Positions 7,272-17,493 of a stretch of DNA of 64,000 nucleotides are shown one piece after another. The DNA lies in contig JACQNZ010000006.1 in assembly GCA_016202815.1 (NCBI GenBank), positions 1 to 64,000 of the forward strand, in the 5' to 3' direction. Both the position numbers and the translations under genes were made by a program. Within the stretch, counting starts at the first letter, position 1. Every line of letters begins with the position of its first letter. Origin of the DNA: Candidatus Aenigmatarchaeota archaeon. GTDB lineage: Archaea; Aenigmatarchaeota; Aenigmatarchaeia; JACPZZ01. The notes below the pieces were generated by a model, which searched no databases, had not been told where the DNA came from, and saw only the letters and a program-made list of their open reading frames with translations.

Positions 7272-10249
7272 CAATTCCACCCAAACCTGCTTTGCCACGC
7301 GCCTTTAAGCTCGTGGATGCTTGCCGCGACAGCGGTTTGGCCGTCCAGGCCGCGCACGTAAAATCCGTCGCCGGATGTCACGCGCCCTATGCGGGCGTAT
7401 TGGTCGTTTCCAAGCGTCTGCTCAAATTCATCAGCCTTTGCCGGGTCAACAGTCACAACGAACCTGCCGGCAGACTCCGAAAACATCGCCTTGTAATTTT
7501 TATCCACGCCTTGTGCGCGAAGCCGTGAAAGGTCGGCGTCCATTCCGTAACCGCCCGCGAAGGCCGTTTCCGCCAGCGCGACGCCCAGCCCGCCCTGCGA
7601 TACGTCGTGCATTGACGCAACCAACCCTTTTCTTGTGGCGTCGCTCACCGATCTGTACAAAGCCTTCGCCGATTTGGCATCGACAACCGGCACGCTGTCC
7701 CCGATTGCGCCGTGCATGCCGTAAAATTCCGAGCCGCCCATTTCGTCTTTCGTTGCGCCCAGGACGTATACTATGTCGCCGGCTTTTTTCGCATCCATAG
7801 ATACGTAATTTCTTACGTCGGCCATTTTAGCCATCGCAGAAATCAGTACGGTTGGCAGGCCTGATATCTTTTGTTTCTCGCCGTTTTGGCCCGTGTATGT
7901 TGTGTCGATTGTCATGCTGTCCTTTCCGGATATGCACGGCGTTTCGTATTCGAGGCAATAGTCGCGCAGCGCCATATTTGCCCGCACAAGCTGCGCCATT
8001 TTTTTCTTGTCTTCAAGCGGCGACGGCCAGCAGAAATTGTCGTTAAAAACAATCCTGTCCATGTCGCCGCCCACGGCTATCACGCCGCGTATCGCCTCGT
8101 CAATCGCATTTGCGGTCATGTGATACGTGTCAACCTGGCCGTAAAGCGGATTTACCCCGTGCGACAGTATTATGCCTTCGTCAGAGTCCAAAAACGGCCT
8201 TATCACGGCCGCGTCAGCCGGCCCGTCGTTGTTAACGCCTACGAAAGGCTTCCCGACAGACCCGCCCTGCACCTCGTGATCGAATTTTCTCACCAGCCGC
8301 TCCTTGCTTGCGATGTTCGGCCTGGCCAATATGCTGGCCAACTCTGCAGTAAGGTCGTAGTCGTTCGCGATTACAGGGTCGTCGTTGTGCATTATCCTCT
8401 GCCATTCCGCTTCCAGCTCCATTTTCGGAACTCCGTTATGCAGGAAATCCATATCCAGATGCGCGACAACCTCATCGCCGTAGGTTGCATGGAATTTTCC
8501 GCTGGCCGTGAATTTGCCGACAACGGCGGATTCAACGCGGTATTTTCTCGAAAGCTCTTCAAACTCTTTTATTTTTTCAGGCTTTACCGCAACGCTCATC
8601 CTTTCCTGCGATTCGGAGATCATGATTTCCCACGGTTGCATGCCCTCGTATTTCAATGGGACTTTGTCCAGGTATATTTCACAGCCGCCGGAAATCTGCG
8701 CCATTTCGCCCAGCGACGACGACAGCCCGCCAGCCCCGTTGTCTGTTATCGCCTCGTAAAGCCCGCGGTTGCGCGCCTCAATCAAAAAATCATAAGCGCG
8801 CTTTTGCACAATCGGGTCGCCTATCTGCACAGCGGACGACGGCGATGTCTCGGTCAGCGTGCCCGACGAAAATGTTGCGCCGTGTATGCCGTCCTTGCCT
8901 ACGCGGCCGCCAACCATTACGGCAAGATATCCCGGTTCAATGGATTTTTCATCCGTTCTTCTTCCGTTTATTTCCGCAGGCATCATGCCCACTGATCCGC
9001 AAAAAACAAGCGGCTTTCCCAAAAAGCTGTCATGGAAAAACACAGAACCGTTGACTGTCGGTATTCCTGTCTTGTTGCCGGCGTGTTCGATTCCTTTGAA
9101 AACCCCTTTCCTAACGCGGTCCGGATGCAATATCGTTGGCGGCAGATAGCCGCCGTAATCCGGGTTTCCAAAGCACAGCACGTCCGTGGACGCAATTAAT
9201 TCCGCCCCTATGCCTGCGCCCATTATGTCGCGATGGCAGCCATTGACGCCTGTTAGCGCGCCGCCGTAAGGATCCTTCGCGCTCGGGCTGTTGTGTGTTT
9301 CAACCTTCATCAGTGCGTTGTGCGTTCCGTTGAATTTGACAATGCCGGCATTGTCCTTGAAGACTGAAACTAAAACATCTTTCCATTTGTCCGTTTTCGC
9401 AAGCTCTTCGGTCGTGTCTTTGATGAATGTTCTGAAAATACTGTCAACGCCAAAAGCCTGGCCCGTCTCCTTGTCAACATAACGCACGGCGGCATTGAAT
9501 ATTTTGTGCTTGCAGTGTTCGCTCCACGTTTGCGCCACAACTTCCAGCTCCACATCCGTCGGCATCGGCCGCAGGCCCAGCAATCTGCGTTCTTCTGCGA
9601 AGTCGGTTCTTTGGTACTCTGCGCCGGCCCTGTGCATTTCGCGCAAGTTCAGCGACAGTTGGCCTTTCGTGCTTATCTCCATCAAGGCGTTGTCATCAAC
9701 ATTGAGATCGATATAGCCGACCCTGATTCCGTTGGCCGTGGCCATTTTTGGCAACGTATCCAATCCCGTTCTTCTGTCCCATGTGCGGTAATCGCGGATT
9801 TGCACATCCTCAATGAGCGGGTTCGCGAGCATGGCAACAGCAGCCCGTTGTAAATCTTCAGCGTTTGCGCCTTTTACAAAAAATTGCCTTGATGTGTACG
9901 CCTTCCCGTTCGCTTCCCTGCCGGTTACGGTTTCTGCGATTTCTTTCGCTGTCCTGCCTTCCGGGTCTGAAACGCCGGGTTTTCTGGAAACCTCGACCAT
10001 GAAATCAAAATCGCCGGGGTTGACCGGTTTGTTTACTGCGGAAAACTCTGTCACCGGGTCTGTTAATTCCGCTTCGAGATTTTTTAACTCGCTTTCGGAA
10101 AGCCCGAAATCAAAAACAGTTTTTCTTGCGCTTCTGACGCTTTCGGTTTTGACTCCGCGTTCGGCAAAGTCCTGCCTTACGGACCCGGCAGCCGCGTCTG
10201 GAAATTCCGGCTTGACAGCGATTTGCAGCGTGTTCGGATTTGAGTCCAT
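7271..10249 (-). CDS. purL: FGAM synthase PurL with N-terminal PurS-like region (PurSL)
   Basis: AQTWSEHCKHKIF, ETHNSPSAKDPYGGA, TDNGAGGLSSSLGEM; N-terminal FMVEVSRKPGVSDPEGRTAKEIA is PurS-like. Confidence 0.93.
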   Translation of the reverse strand: MDSNPNTLQIAVKPEFPDAAAGSVRQDFAERGVKTESVRSARKTVFDFGLSESELKNLEAELTDPVTEFSAVNKPVNPGDFDFMVEVSRKPGVSDPEGRTAKEIAETVTGREANGKAYTSRQFFVKGANAEDLQRAAVAMLANPLIEDVQIRDYRTWDRRTGLDTLPKMATANGIRVGYIDLNVDDNALMEISTKGQLSLNLREMHRAGAEYQRTDFAEERRLLGLRPMPTDVELEVVAQTWSEHCKHKIFNAAVRYVDKETGQAFGVDSIFRTFIKDTTEELAKTDKWKDVLVSVFKDNAGIVKFNGTHNALMKVETHNSPSAKDPYGGALTGVNGCHRDIMGAGIGAELIASTDVLCFGNPDYGGYLPPTILHPDRVRKGVFKGIEHAGNKTGIPTVNGSVFFHDSFLGKPLVFCGSVGMMPAEINGRRTDEKSIEPGYLAVMVGGRVGKDGIHGATFSSGTLTETSPSSAVQIGDPIVQKRAYDFLIEARNRGLYEAITDNGAGGLSSSLGEMAQISGGCEIYLDKVPLKYEGMQPWEIMISESQERMSVAVKPEKIKEFEELSRKYRVESAVVGKFTASGKFHATYGDEVVAHLDMDFLHNGVPKMELEAEWQRIMHNDDPVIANDYDLTAELASILARPNIASKERLVRKFDHEVQGGSVGKPFVGVNNDGPADAAVIRPFLDSDEGIILSHGVNPLYGQVDTYHMTANAIDEAIRGVIAVGGDMDRIVFNDNFCWPSPLEDKKKMAQLVRANMALRDYCLEYETPCISGKDSMTIDTTYTGQNGEKQKISGLPTVLISAMAKMADVRNYVSMDAKKAGDIVYVLGATKDEMGGSEFYGMHGAIGDSVPVVDAKSAKALYRSVSDATRKGLVASMHDVSQGGLGVALAETAFAGGYGMDADLSRLRAQGVDKNYKAMFSESAGRFVVTVDPAKADEFEQTLGNDQYARIGRVTSGDGFYVRGLDGQTAVAASIHELKGAWQSRFGWN

Positions 10250-10312
10250 GATGTACACAAAAAATAAGTTTGCAAACGATTTAAGCCTGAAACGGGGCCC
10301 GGATATTAAAAG

Positions 10313-11206
10313 TTGACTGCCCAATTACACCAAGTGGTTCTTGTGGCATACGCGCAGTCGGGATTGAAAAAATTATACGATCCCGGAACTTCGCAACGCC
10401 CGATGCGCGTAATCGACATGATGTCCGGGTCCGGCACAAACGTGGTTAAGACTATCGAATACCAGCATGGACTCGCCGCGAAGCGCGGAAAATCCCCTTA
10501 CGAGGTTGTTGCGATCTTTACGGACAACAAAGGAAGCAAAGCGCAACAACTCGCTGAAAATTTTTCTTTGCCCTGGGAATGCGACGACATAACGGATTTC
10601 TATGCAGGCCGGGGGCATCCGAACAAACGCGATTTAAGCCTGCGGCCGGCATATTTTGAACGGGTAATAAGAAAACTGGAGCAATACAAGCCTGACGCAA
10701 TCGTTCTGGGCGGTTTCATGTCCGTAGTTACAGAGCCATTTTTATCGTGGTGCCTGGGGGTTAATGTGCATCCTGCAGACCTTTCCATTGCCGGAAACAA
10801 CGGGCCTAAATACACAGGCGACAACGCCGTGCTGAACCAGATACTGGCCGGAGAAACGGAATTGCGCTCGAGCACGCACATTGTCCGGGAGCGGGTCGAC
10901 CAGGGCGAAGTTTTGATGGTGTCCGAACCGCTTGCAGTGGATTTGGAAAGGGCGGCCGAAGAATTGTTTATCGAAGGAAAAATGAGGATCGATGAAAGGG
11001 CAATAGGCCTGGGTTTTTTGAGAAAGCCGCAGCACAGCTACATGGCGATAATGGTAGCAGGCAGGCACCAGGACTGGCTGAAACAGAAAGGCGATTGGGC
11101 GGTCTTGCCGCAAACCGTCGAATGGATAGCCGACGGCCGTTTTGCGTTGGGTCCGGACGGCGTTTACGTCGACGGTTTGTGGACGCCGAACGGCTACAGG
11201 CTGTAA
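10313..11206 (+). CDS. purN: Phosphoribosylglycinamide formyltransferase-like protein
   Basis: MSGSGTNVVKTIEY, IVLGGFMSVV, NVHPADLSI..GPKYTGDNAV, STHIVRERVDQGEVL; TTG start. Confidence 0.82.
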   Translation: MTAQLHQVVLVAYAQSGLKKLYDPGTSQRPMRVIDMMSGSGTNVVKTIEYQHGLAAKRGKSPYEVVAIFTDNKGSKAQQLAENFSLPWECDDITDFYAGRGHPNKRDLSLRPAYFERVIRKLEQYKPDAIVLGGFMSVVTEPFLSWCLGVNVHPADLSIAGNNGPKYTGDNAVLNQILAGETELRSSTHIVRERVDQGEVLMVSEPLAVDLERAAEELFIEGKMRIDERAIGLGFLRKPQHSYMAIMVAGRHQDWLKQKGDWAVLPQTVEWIADGRFALGPDGVYVDGLWTPNGYRL

Positions 11207-11226
11207 ATACCGGATTAAAAATTTTG

Positions 11227-12978
11227 CTACGCCGCGTACCTCGCCAGCAATTCGCGCGTTTCTTTTGCCCTGTCAGCCATCCTGTACGTATTCGCGACAG
11301 CCGTTCCCAAAAGTTCCCTTCTCGTTTCGCCCCCGTTCGCTGCTGATAAGCTTCCTACCAATTCTTCCTGCTCGATGGGATCCGTTGCATTGCGTAACCG
11401 CTCCATGCAGCCTTCTGTATCCATTACGCTGTAAAGCATGCCTTTAAGTTTTATTGCAGTTTCTTCTCCCGCCATTGCTTTGGCACCATCGATAAATGAT
11501 TCGACATCCTGCGGGCTGACGTACGGCTTCATTACAACATCCTTGATCCTGTCGTATGCGTTAGGCATGCCTCTGCCCCTGAGGAACGTCTGCATAGCCG
11601 ACGATATTATCCTCGGCCCTGCGCGATAGACTTCATCTTCCAGTGCGATCACGTTGGGTTCGTAATTCCTTAACTCTCCTATTAGCCGCTCTATCGCTAT
11701 TACGGATAGCATGATCGGGTGGAAGCCCTCGCGCGTCGTTATGGACCTGCGCAGATCCCCCTGTTCCCTGTACGCAACGAGCATCTCCTTTATCGGGTTA
11801 ATCATGCCGCTTGAGATTGATGCCAACGCCTCGGCACCTTCTGCGAGAAACGGATTGGTCTTTTGCGGCATTACCGAAGATCCTGATTCGCCTTTCTTCG
11901 TCGCCTTTGAAAGGATCTCACGCGAAGCGTATATCCACGTGTCTGTCGCGGCTTTTTTTACCACCATGCCAACGTTCACCATTGTATCAAGCGCCTGCGC
12001 CAGCGCCGCATTGCTGCAGTCCTGGTCATTGCCAAGCTCAACGTATCTCAGCCCAAATAAATTTTCTACAACGTCCTTGTACGTCGTGGTAGGATCGACA
12101 TTCGGGAACGCGGCTTTCATGTCAACGTCGGTTCCGATTGCACCTGCTATCTTGCCGTCGAGCCTCAGCTTTTCTGGCCGTAAAAGCGGTTCTGCCTGAA
12201 GCCTAACTTGTTCGGATAAATTGGCGTAAATGTGCCCCAGCGATGTAAGTTGCGCATCCTGCCCGTGTGTTTCAGCCACGCATGTGATTTCAGCGTATGC
12301 TCTCGCCCGCTTTTCCAGTTCTGACAAGAGATTCGAAACAGACGACGCCCATAAGCCAATCGCCCGCGTGTAAAGTTCTCCGGTCACGTTGGTATTCACG
12401 TCCGAAGAAGTCCTTGCGAGATGCGTTATCGCCCTCATTAAGTCTTCATCAAATCCAAGTTGCTGGGCCCTTATGGTTACCCACGTATTTGCTGCAACGA
12501 CATCATGGTTAGTCTTATCCTCGATGATCCGGGCAACCGCAAAATCTTTTGTGCGGAAGCTTCTGTATATGCTTCTCAGTTTTTCTTTATCATCCTCGCT
12601 GAACGGTTTCCCGACCAGTTGTCCGTATTCCGGGTAACGGCTCAACAGCTCCGCGAGCGCTATTACATACTCCACGGCGAATTTCATCCTTCCGCGCACA
12701 AGCGCCTGCTCTGAACTCACATCTTTAAAACCGTCAACATACCTGTTGTATCTTCCGGTTGTGATCTCCTCGGAATCCCCGGCGCCAATAAGTTTTTCCA
12801 GCCACGATGCCTTTTGTCTTCGTTCTGCGAATGTTTCGTCAGGCAGGCTCACGGCCTCGTACAATCTTTGGAACTCTCTTTGTCCGAACCCTTTATCTTC
12901 AAGGAGCGCTATGCTTCCGTCTGAAAAATCATGCTCCTCGTGCAGCATACGGGTCAGTTCTTGGACTGTGCTCGGCAT
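11227..12978 (-). CDS. purB: Adenylosuccinate lyase
   Basis: SGSSVMPQKTNPFLAEGAEAL signature; purine gene context. Confidence 0.88.
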   Translation of the reverse strand: MPSTVQELTRMLHEEHDFSDGSIALLEDKGFGQREFQRLYEAVSLPDETFAERRQKASWLEKLIGAGDSEEITTGRYNRYVDGFKDVSSEQALVRGRMKFAVEYVIALAELLSRYPEYGQLVGKPFSEDDKEKLRSIYRSFRTKDFAVARIIEDKTNHDVVAANTWVTIRAQQLGFDEDLMRAITHLARTSSDVNTNVTGELYTRAIGLWASSVSNLLSELEKRARAYAEITCVAETHGQDAQLTSLGHIYANLSEQVRLQAEPLLRPEKLRLDGKIAGAIGTDVDMKAAFPNVDPTTTYKDVVENLFGLRYVELGNDQDCSNAALAQALDTMVNVGMVVKKAATDTWIYASREILSKATKKGESGSSVMPQKTNPFLAEGAEALASISSGMINPIKEMLVAYREQGDLRRSITTREGFHPIMLSVIAIERLIGELRNYEPNVIALEDEVYRAGPRIISSAMQTFLRGRGMPNAYDRIKDVVMKPYVSPQDVESFIDGAKAMAGEETAIKLKGMLYSVMDTEGCMERLRNATDPIEQEELVGSLSAANGGETRRELLGTAVANTYRMADRAKETRELLARYAA

Positions 12979-13091
12979 TGCGATCTCAATTACAGATGAG
13001 ATGAAATTTAAGCGTTAAATATCTATCGCAGCCTGAAGATAGCGATTGCAACGGTTAAGGATTAATAATCAAGAGGCGATGTAAGGATATC

Positions 13092-13949
13092 ATGGAACCG
13101 AAATTAATCCATCGGGGAAAAGTCCGCGACGTTTACGACGTCGGACAGGGAATGCTTCATTTGGTTTCTACGGACAGGCTATCGGCCTTTGATATAGTTT
13201 TGGCTGACACGATACCGCACAAGGGCGAAGTCCTTAACGACGTGTCTGCGTACCATCTTCAAATGGCGGGGCGCGCTGGCATACCGACCCATTACGTGGA
13301 CAGGACAGGCAGCGGCACAATGTTGGTTTACAGGCTGGGCATGATACCCGTTGAAGTCATCATCCGCGGTTATCTATACGGTTCGGCGTGGGACAGGTAC
13401 AGAAGGGGCGAGTTTAGTTTGCCATCAGGGACAGAACCGAGGAAAGGCGCGAAATTTTCTGAGCCTATGGTTGAATTCACTACAAAACTTGAAGCTAGCG
13501 ACAGGCCTGTTACAGCGGATGAGATTTTACACAATGATTGGATGTCAGCGAATGAAATTGCTTATGTTGTCGCCACGGCTTTGCGTGTTCATCAAATAGT
13601 CGAAGAGAATGCCGCAAAGGGCGGTATATTACTGGCCGACCAGAAATTGGAATTCGGAAGAAATCTAATGATTGATGACGTACCTATTCTCGGTGACGAG
13701 GTCGGGACGCCCGATTCATCTAGATTTTGGAACGCGGAATTGTACGCTGATAATTATCGTGCAGGCAACGACCAGCCGAGCTTTGACAAACAATATGTCC
13801 GCGATTATCTTTTGAGCGCGAGAGGTTGGGATAAAAAAAGACCGCCAGCCGGCACACATTTGACAGAGCCGTTGCTCACGCCGGAAGTTGTTGCACGAAC
13901 AGCCGAAAAGTATCTGGAAGCGAGAACAAGGATAATCACGTTGGCGTAA
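13092..13949 (+). CDS. purC: SAICAR synthetase
   Basis: IHRGKVRDVYDVG, LVSTDRLSAFDIVL, VEVIIRGYLYGSAW, LADQKLEFG. Confidence 0.96.
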   Translation: MEPKLIHRGKVRDVYDVGQGMLHLVSTDRLSAFDIVLADTIPHKGEVLNDVSAYHLQMAGRAGIPTHYVDRTGSGTMLVYRLGMIPVEVIIRGYLYGSAWDRYRRGEFSLPSGTEPRKGAKFSEPMVEFTTKLEASDRPVTADEILHNDWMSANEIAYVVATALRVHQIVEENAAKGGILLADQKLEFGRNLMIDDVPILGDEVGTPDSSRFWNAELYADNYRAGNDQPSFDKQYVRDYLLSARGWDKKRPPAGTHLTEPLLTPEVVARTAEKYLEARTRIITLA

Positions 13950-13964
13950 CGGAGAAATTGTTTT

Positions 13965-14489
13965 ATGAACCCCATGGCCGTACTCGTAATGGGATCGGAA
14001 TCGGATCTGGCTGACGCGATAACAGTGGAGGAAAGGTTAGCCGGCTTTGAAGTCCCAACCACGCGCCGCATTTTGTCCGCGCACAGGAACACGGGAGATG
14101 TTCTGGGGATGGTGCGCGGTCTGGACGGGAGGCATTCACCGTTGGTTTACGTCGCTGTTGTTGGAAAAAAGCCAGACCTCGGGCCGGTTATGGCCGGAAG
14201 CACGGATAACCCGGTTGTCATGTACGTCAAAAAAACAGAACCAGAAACTTTCTATCCTAACCACCTGTTGTCTGCGCTGGACGCGCCTCCCGGGATATCT
14301 TATGCAGTTTTTTCCGACCCGACGAACGCTGCGTTGTATGTTGCGAAAATGATCGGGCTGCAAGTCCCGGAAGTGAGAAAGGCGGTTGGTAATTATCGCG
14401 CCGGAAGGGCCGGGAAAAACCTTGAGGCGGACCAAAGGTTCAGCCCCATGACAACCGCTGAGGTAAAAGGCGCATTGGGCAGGAAATGA
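13965..14489 (+). CDS. purE: AIR carboxylase, class-II (PAICS-like) PurE
   Basis: MGSESDLADA, LSAHRN; VYVAVVGKKPDLGPVMAGSTDNPVV replaces the class I AGAGGAAHLPG motif. Confidence 0.88.
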   Translation: MNPMAVLVMGSESDLADAITVEERLAGFEVPTTRRILSAHRNTGDVLGMVRGLDGRHSPLVYVAVVGKKPDLGPVMAGSTDNPVVMYVKKTEPETFYPNHLLSALDAPPGISYAVFSDPTNAALYVAKMIGLQVPEVRKAVGNYRAGRAGKNLEADQRFSPMTTAEVKGALGRK

Positions 14490-14495
14490 ACAAAT

Positions 14496-14732
14496 TTAAT
14501 TTTTTAAGACCGTCTGCCCCTTTGCCAAGTCTATGACCTTCTTTACGTCACCGGAGAAAACTTTGCTGGCCCTTAATACTTCCAAACCGGTTATCCTTCC
14601 ATCTTTGGAGACGTCGATGATTATACCGCTCGGAAGCTCCACGCTTTTCCAATAAGCTCCCTTTGAAATTCTCACGCCTAACACATCCTCTTCATCATCA
14701 TACCACACCGCTTTCTCTTTCATGCTAATCAA
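14496..14732 (-). CDS. DUF2283 protein (putative TA partner)
   Basis: VWYDDEEDVLGVRISKG...SVELPSGIIIDVSKDGRITGLEVLRAS; adjacent to DUF4258-like ORF. Confidence 0.8.
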   Translation of the reverse strand: MISMKEKAVWYDDEEDVLGVRISKGAYWKSVELPSGIIIDVSKDGRITGLEVLRASKVFSGDVKKVIDLAKGQTVLKN

Positions 14733-14958
14733 GCCAAAACGCTGTAATTATCTTCACTTTGCCGATACTTATCCTTTTGTACACGACCTTAAGTATTTTG
14801 CCTGTGGGAGGAACCTTTGAGATTACATTTAATGCATCTGGCCAATGCCTGTCTTTCAATTCATCAGAATTTATGATTGCGTATGTTATTGCTTCGTCAG
14901 TTATATCAGGCCTGAATTTTTGTTGTAACTTCCAATGGTTAGACAAAGTCAATTCCAT
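14725..14958 (-). CDS. DUF4258-like protein (putative TA toxin)
   Basis: 77 aa overlapping the DUF2283 ORF start. Confidence 0.65.
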   Translation of the reverse strand: MELTLSNHWKLQQKFRPDITDEAITYAIINSDELKDRHWPDALNVISKVPPTGKILKVVYKRISIGKVKIITAFWLD

Positions 14959-14982
14959 AATATGTATTCGTTCTGGGACATT

Positions 14983-16413
14983 TTAAGCAAAAGCCTGTTT
15001 CAAAACAGTCTGCCCTTTCCACGGCCCGACGCTGACAGCTGAAATTTCAAAATCTTTTACGCCCGACAGGTCTCTTAACAAAGTTTCTACACGATCAACG
15101 TAAAATCCCGCGTTTTCCGGCAAAGCGTCAAAGCCGTTTTTTCTTCCGGCCATCACGATGTCGTGCCGGTTCATCCTCTCTATGCGTCCGACAGGCTGTA
15201 ACACAGGTATCGCGCGTGCCAAAGTTCCGGCGTCTGATGGGAATTGCGTGGTTCTTCCGCCGTCTATTTCGTATGCGACGCAAATCATGGGCTCTTTCAC
15301 AGCGCTTAAAACATCCATCTTCGTGAAATACCCTTTCTTTATCTCACCCATTCTGATGGCGTATGCTGTAGCAACAGCATCGAACCAGCCTGTCCGCCTC
15401 GCGCGGCCTGTGGTTGTGCCGAATTCGAACCCTTTTTGTCTCAGCAGTTCGCCTGTATCGTCTTTTAATTCAGTCGGGAACGGTCCCCCGCCGACGCGTG
15501 TTGTGTAAGCCTTAATCACGCCCCAAAACCCGTTGTCCGGGTCGGCGTACCTTGACAGTCCGGCATCTGCTAATGTGGCGCCGGCTGTTGTCCTTGATGA
15601 TGTGACATACGGGACTGTGCCAATGTCGCGGTCTAAAAGAATTCCCTGCGCGCCTTCAACCAAAATTCTTTTGCCGTCGTTCACGGCCTGTTGCAGTATG
15701 GTCGACGTATCATTCGCGATGTGCGGAGCCAATTTTTTTCCGGCTTCGAAAAGTTCTCCGGCCAGCAATTCGCAATATTGCTCAAAGTTCAGGCCAGACG
15801 GGACTAATGCGCTGTTGGGATCGAGCTCACCTTTTAAAATGGCTCGTTGCTCCATTTCTGATATTTCCAAAAGCTCCGCAGCGTGTGTGCGGGCGTAATT
15901 TGCAATTTTATCCCTAAGCACCCGCCTGTTCAAAAGGTCGCTGATCACAATTAATTCCCTTCGGTTGGCCTTGCTTTCGTAGGCTGGCCCCATGCCCTGG
16001 CGGGTTGTTCCAATCGCCGTGCCGTTAGCCTCGCCATACCCGTCCAGCGCGCGGTGCGCGCGCGTTATCACGGCTGCGCGCGGGTCAATAACAATGACAG
16101 ATGGGTCGTCAACCTGCTGCATCTCTTCGTAAAGCAAAATTGGGTTAAGCACCATTCCAGCAGTCATTATCGAAGGTTTTCCGAACGCCGCACCCGATGG
16201 AACCTGGTGGAATGCATATTTCCTGCTGTTAACCATTACCGTATGGCCCGAATTCGGCCCGCCCTGTGACCTTACAAAAACGTCCGTGTAAGGAGCCGCA
16301 TCAGAAACGAATTTGCCTTTGCCCTCGTCGCCCCATTGCGCGCCTGCTACGACGCCCACCCTGTCCCAAAAATGTGGAGCCCATGGGGAAGAAGCCAGAT
16401 AATTGCGAGACAC
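14983..16413 (-). CDS. purA: Adenylosuccinate synthetase
   Basis: GAQWGDEGKGKFVSDAA, GPNSGHTV, EGAQGILLDRDIGTVPYVTSS. Confidence 0.96.
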   Translation of the reverse strand: MSRNYLASSPWAPHFWDRVGVVAGAQWGDEGKGKFVSDAAPYTDVFVRSQGGPNSGHTVMVNSRKYAFHQVPSGAAFGKPSIMTAGMVLNPILLYEEMQQVDDPSVIVIDPRAAVITRAHRALDGYGEANGTAIGTTRQGMGPAYESKANRRELIVISDLLNRRVLRDKIANYARTHAAELLEISEMEQRAILKGELDPNSALVPSGLNFEQYCELLAGELFEAGKKLAPHIANDTSTILQQAVNDGKRILVEGAQGILLDRDIGTVPYVTSSRTTAGATLADAGLSRYADPDNGFWGVIKAYTTRVGGGPFPTELKDDTGELLRQKGFEFGTTTGRARRTGWFDAVATAYAIRMGEIKKGYFTKMDVLSAVKEPMICVAYEIDGGRTTQFPSDAGTLARAIPVLQPVGRIERMNRHDIVMAGRKNGFDALPENAGFYVDRVETLLRDLSGVKDFEISAVSVGPWKGQTVLKQAFA

Positions 16414-16469
16414 TGTTTAATTTTCCCACGCTAAATAAGATTCTTAATGATTTAAGCGTTTCGTTGTTT

Positions 16470-17462
16470 TTATGCGCACGTGACCGATGCTTCCGCAACG
16501 TTCGTTGATGTCCCGATTCTGGTGGCGTGGCGGCCTTCCGTTCCTGGGTAATTTATCACAACGGCAGATTGTCCGGGTTGTATGTTCACATCGCCGGTGG
16601 ATCTTTTGTATAGTCTGACCTCGTCTATGAGGCCGTTTAACTGTCCCGAGCCGCCGCCTGCGCCGCCGCCGATCCTCGTGCTTCCGAACATCGTTTTGAC
16701 GTTCATGACAGGTTTGGAATCGCTGCCCACTTGTACGCCGTTTGCAAATATTTTTAACACGCCTTTTTCGTAACTCATGGATATATGGGTCCATTTGTCC
16801 AGGGCCGGCACACCCGCAGGGAAATTAGCTCGCACATCGGAACCGTCTGATCTGAAAACCGCGCCGTAGAAATAATTGCTGGTGCTGCTCCATTGCAGCC
16901 AAAAGTTCCCGTTTACGGGACGCATCATAACCCCGTAGTTTGTTATTGCATTGGGTCTTACCCATCCGCCCAATGTCATGGAATCCGTAATTCCGGAACT
17001 TAATTCATTTGTTATGTCGGTATAATCATTTGAGCCGTCAAACTTGAGCCCTTTTTTGTATTTCGCGTCAACCCATTGCGGGCAATCCGGGCATGATGGT
17101 TTCAATGTTCCGTCATTGCCGTTGCCTGAAGTGTCCATCGCGACAATTCCGGACGTTTCGTCCATTTTCCACTGCCCGATAAAATAATTTTTCATATCGC
17201 CCATGAATGGTGTTCCAAGGACACTTGTGCCGTCAACGTCCGCAACCAGTATATCAGTTCCGGTAATAACCGAACTTCCTTCGTTCAGCACACGGACCGT
17301 GATGTCGCCGCCGTCGCAATACGCCCCTCCGGGCGGGATCAATACGGATTTGTTCGTGGAAGAGGAGAAAATTCCCGTAAACCATACGAAAGCTATTCCT
17401 ACCATACCTACTGTGATTAGCATCAGCATGACTAACGCTATCACTGGCGTAATGGCTTTCAC
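16470..17462 (-). CDS. LamG-domain protein with archaeal type IV pilin-like N-terminus
   Basis: MKAITPVIALVMLMLITVGMVGIAFVWF; W..D..SG..A.D.SGNGNDGTL, FDGSNDY LamG-type motifs. Confidence 0.82.
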   Translation of the reverse strand: MKAITPVIALVMLMLITVGMVGIAFVWFTGIFSSSTNKSVLIPPGGAYCDGGDITVRVLNEGSSVITGTDILVADVDGTSVLGTPFMGDMKNYFIGQWKMDETSGIVAMDTSGNGNDGTLKPSCPDCPQWVDAKYKKGLKFDGSNDYTDITNELSSGITDSMTLGGWVRPNAITNYGVMMRPVNGNFWLQWSSTSNYFYGAVFRSDGSDVRANFPAGVPALDKWTHISMSYEKGVLKIFANGVQVGSDSKPVMNVKTMFGSTRIGGGAGGGSGQLNGLIDEVRLYKRSTGDVNIQPGQSAVVINYPGTEGRHATRIGTSTNVAEASVTCA

Positions 17463-17493
17463 AAATTAAATATTATCAACGATCGTTAAAAAA

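Noticed and set aside
7871-8995. 374-aa plus-strand ORF antisense to purL
   Set aside because: Lies wholly within the conserved purL on the opposite strand; composition looks like a shadow ORF of GC-biased codons
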